Positions 47,363 through 49,115 of a stretch of DNA of 49,115 nt are shown piece by piece (within the stretch, counting starts at the first letter, position 1; the number at the start of each line of letters is the position of its first letter). The notes beneath the pieces are model-generated. The model searched no databases. It was given only the letters and a program-made list of their open reading frames with translations, and had not been told where the DNA came from. The DNA lies in NCBI RefSeq assembly GCF_002864045.1, contig NZ_PJPV01000008.1:1-49115 (forward strand), read 5' to 3'. The translations under genes were made by a program, and so were the position numbers. The DNA is from Endozoicomonas acroporae (GTDB lineage Bacteria; Pseudomonadota; Gammaproteobacteria; Pseudomonadales; Endozoicomonadaceae).

Positions 47363-48414
47363 GCCGCTATGTCCTCTCCGTTACCTTCTGACTTCTTCGC
47401 AAAAGTCGACTCTGAAAAACGCTGAAAATACTCCCGTATGCAGGTGTGCTGTTCTTCCGAAGATTCCAGCTTATTAAAATGCCGACGAAACTCCAGGCCG
47501 GATGGCTGGTCCTGCATGTACCAGCCCACATGTTTTCTGGCAATCCGCACAGTCTGGAGCTCCTGGTAAAAAGCGCCGTAAAACTGATGGAGGGCTTCCA
47601 GATGCCCCAAAAGGATTGCCTGAACCTCATTCTGATCCGGGGCTGCCAACCGTTCCCCGTGTTGCAGGTAGTGGTTGATCTCCCGGAATATCCAGGGACG
47701 GCCCTGGGCGGCACGGCCAATCATTAATGCACTGGCACCGGTAACGTCCAGCACGTGCCGTGCTTTCTCCGGTGAAATGATGTCGCCATTGGCAATCACC
47801 GGGATAGTCACCGCCTCAACAATGCGGGCGATGGTTTCGTATTCCGCCTCACCGTTATACATGCAGGCCCGGGTGCGGCCATGAACCGCCAGGGCGGCAA
47901 TGCCACACTGTTCGGCCAGTTTGGCAACCGCAACACCGTTGCGGTTGTCCGGGTCCCAGCCGGTACGAATCTTCAGGGTCACCGGAATATCCACCGCCGC
48001 CGTTACCGCTTTCAGGATGGACTCCACCAGATCAATGTCTTGCAGCAGGGCAGAACCGGCCGCCTTGTTGCACACCTTCTTGGCAGGGCAGCCCATGTTG
48101 ATGTCTATGATCTGGGCACCAAACTCCTGGTTCAGCCTGGCCGCCTCGGCCATCTGCTCCGGATCGCCTCCGGCAATCTGCACGGAGCGCGGTTCGGACT
48201 CACAGCTGTGATCCATGCGTAGCCTGGACTTACGGGTATTCCAGAGCTTTGGGTTGCTGGTCACCATCTCCGACACCGCCATGCCTGCACCCATTTTCAG
48301 GCAGAGTTTACGAAACGGACTGTCGGTAACACCCGCCATGGGTGCCAGTACCACCGGGTTAACGATGGAGTAAGGACCAATCTTCAACGGTGCTGGTGCT
48401 GTGTGTTCTGACAA
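47359..48414 (-). CDS. dusB: tRNA-dihydrouridine synthase DusB
   Basis: DusB reduces specific uridines in the tRNA D-loop using FMN and NADPH. The protein has the TIM-barrel start [51 protein letters not shown] with the catalytic Cys, [37 protein letters not shown] and [16 protein letters not shown]. No ATG precedes the conserved region. The TTG at 48414 has AGGT upstream and gives 351 residues; TTG codons at 48429 and 48468 are alternatives adding 5 or 18. Start choice is uncertain; the family is clear. Confidence 0.93.
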   Translation of the reverse strand: MSEHTAPAPLKIGPYSIVNPVVLAPMAGVTDSPFRKLCLKMGAGMAVSEMVTSNPKLWNTRKSRLRMDHSCESEPRSVQIAGGDPEQMAEAARLNQEFGAQIIDINMGCPAKKVCNKAAGSALLQDIDLVESILKAVTAAVDIPVTLKIRTGWDPDNRNGVAVAKLAEQCGIAALAVHGRTRACMYNGEAEYETIARIVEAVTIPVIANGDIISPEKARHVLDVTGASALMIGRAAQGRPWIFREINHYLQHGERLAAPDQNEVQAILLGHLEALHQFYGAFYQELQTVRIARKHVGWYMQDQPSGLEFRRHFNKLESSEEQHTCIREYFQRFSESTFAKKSEGNGEDIAA

Positions 48415-48739
48415 GAGTTGACCTGACAAAAAAGAAAGCCTCAATCTGATGGATGATGATGAAACCAACAGGTCATCATACTCTCTACATATTTCACGAT
48501 AAAGTGAAATTGATCAATATTTGTTCAGCTAAAAGTGGTGGATTTGCCAATGCAAAAACCATTATTCACTTCACCTCAGACCTTCTGGCGCAGATCAATA
48601 ATAGAGCCAATGGGTTGTGCATTTTTTGATATAGGTCAGCAAGAAACCGGTTCAATGCAGGCATAAGCACTGATTTTGTACAAAATGAGGGTGGGTTGCA
48701 TGAAAAGTGGTCGTTTTTGAGTCGTGGGAGGGATGTTTT

Positions 48740-48772
48740 GAACAACAAAAATATTTGTGCTTTTTGTTGTTC
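48740..48772. repeat. Perfect 12-bp inverted repeat
   Basis: GAACAACAAAAA (48740-48751) and TTTTTGTTGTTC (48761-48772) flank a 9-base loop. Read on either strand it ends in a short A/T run, so it may be a bidirectional terminator between the interrupted gene and dusB. Confidence 0.6.
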
Positions 48773-48778
48773 TAAAGG

Positions 48779-48811
48779 TAAAAAAACACCCGATTAAGAT
48801 CGAGTGTTTCC
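48779..48811 (-). terminator. Minus-strand intrinsic terminator
   Basis: On the minus strand AACACTCGAT pairs with ATCGGGTGTT (one G-U) around a 4-base loop, followed by about six T. It lies a few bases after the stop of the proline-rich fragment, which supports that fragment being the end of a real transcript. Confidence 0.75.
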
Positions 48812-48814
48812 GGG

Positions 48815-48931
48815 TCAGTTCGTGCTGATCGCTGGAGGTCTATCGTTTGGCGTGTTGTTAAGCGGTGGTGGAGGCGGTGGAGGTGTTGGAGCAGGTGACT
48901 CATTTGCTGGTAAGTTACCTTGAGATTCACT
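48815..48931 (-). pseudogene. Proline-rich C-terminal remnant cut by an IS
   Basis: On the minus strand, sequence outside the IS tip keeps one open frame: ASESQGNLPANESPAPT, then seven Pro, then LNNTPNDRPPAISTN and TGA. An ATG inside the IS end (48949) overlaps the transposase stop and could start a 44-residue peptide in this frame. The terminator just beyond the stop suggests this is the tail of a gene whose upstream part was separated by the insertion. The original protein is unknown. It could instead be a passenger ORF of the element. Confidence 0.5.
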
Positions 48932-49115
48932 GGCTCTTCGCCGTTTCATATGGATTTCAGGATGTCTGCCACAGGGCTGGCGATCAGGTAAATCATCGTT
49001 ATGAACGTGCCTGTGTTCCGGTAACCTTTAGCCCTTGCTCTGGCCGCTTGGAACAAGCTGTTCAACCCTTCCATACGGGCATTGGTATAGGTTGAATACC
49101 AGCGCTGCAGAATCT
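48932..49115 (-). mobile_element. ISL3-like insertion sequence, end only
   Basis: The plus strand from 48932 reads GGCTCTTCGCCG, similar to the terminal inverted repeats I recall for ISL3-family elements, and the transposase stop lies 14 bases inside. The rest of the element lies beyond the window. The target duplication cannot be checked. Confidence 0.6.
48946..49113 (-). CDS. ISL3-family transposase, C-terminal fragment
   Basis: Only the last 55 residues are inside the window. They read WYSTYTNARMEGLNSLFQAA then RARAKGYRNTGTFITMIYLI and end DILKSI. The NARMEGLNSLFQAARARAKG motif is the C-terminal part of the DDE domain of ISL3-type transposases (the catalytic Glu region followed by the basic helix). 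The frame is open to the window edge. The plus-strand frame over the same bases is a shadow. Confidence 0.75.
   Translation of the reverse strand: MLQRWYSTYTNARMEGLNSLFQAARARAKGYRNTGTFITMIYLIASPVADILKSI

Larger units (their letters stand above)
48469..48814. other. Spacer upstream of dusB with hairpins
   Basis: No gene is seen. An ATTTCAC/GTGAAAT palindrome near 48489-48509 lies in the expected dusB-fis promoter region. A perfect 12-bp inverted repeat and a minus-strand terminator follow (separate entries). Confidence 0.5.

Noticed and set aside
48566..48748. A 60-codon minus-strand frame upstream of dusB
   Set aside because: No ribosome-binding site or homology, and it covers the 12-bp hairpin.
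48865..49095. A 76-codon plus-strand frame at the right edge
   Set aside because: It is antisense to the ISL3-like transposase C-terminus, which has clear family motifs.

Overview
The window looks like a chromosomal segment of a marine gammaproteobacterium close to Endozoicomonas or related Oceanospirillales/Hahellaceae. The reasons are a pseudomonad-like core gene order (ubiE-ubiJ-ubiB-hisI-hisE-tatABC, pilMNOPQ-aroK-aroB-gltB-gltD-hemE, dusB-fis-purH-purD), moderate GC, frequent GTG/TTG starts, and eukaryote-like accessory genes (ankyrin-repeat proteins, a PPxY protein) scattered between housekeeping genes, as in host-associated bacteria. The genus is an inference from gene content, not a proven assignment.

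Layout. Position 1-650 holds the tail of an IS200-like (Y1) transposase and a repeat-rich spacer. From 7312 down to 649 on the minus strand lies a complete type I Wadjet anti-plasmid operon, jetA-jetB-jetC-jetD. A spacer with a long hairpin repeat separates it from the ubiquinone genes ubiE-ubiJ-ubiB (7693-10769), a small PPxY/Cys-rich protein gene (10892-11296), hisI, hisE and the Tat translocase genes tatA, tatB, tatC. A roughly 315-bp hairpin-rich, MITE-like insertion sits between tatB and tatC. Next come an ankyrin-repeat protein, an unknown small protein, rsmE and a DUF2059 secreted protein, then a nested palindromic repeat, priA (minus), and a second ankyrin protein (minus, 20512-21921). 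The C-terminus of that protein matches the SOCS-box consensus (BC box plus Cul5 box).

From 22403 the window is mostly core: rpmE with a strong terminator, a short malic enzyme, PBP1a (minus), the type IV pilus assembly operon pilMNOP-pilQ, shikimate genes aroK-aroB, glutamate synthase gltB-gltD and hemE. A convergent hybrid sensor kinase follows, with an apparently degenerate ATP-binding domain. Purine genes purD and purH and the dusB-fis operon are all on the minus strand. The right edge is the end of an ISL3-like insertion sequence that seems to have cut off the proline-rich C-terminus of another minus-strand gene.

The most interesting signals are the ankyrin/SOCS-box-like protein (a candidate recruiter of a host Elongin-Cullin5 ubiquitin ligase), the small double-PPxY Cys-rich protein (a candidate ligand of host WW-domain/NEDD4 proteins), and the structured element inside the tat cluster. 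Wadjet is a known defence family, and here it appears intact.
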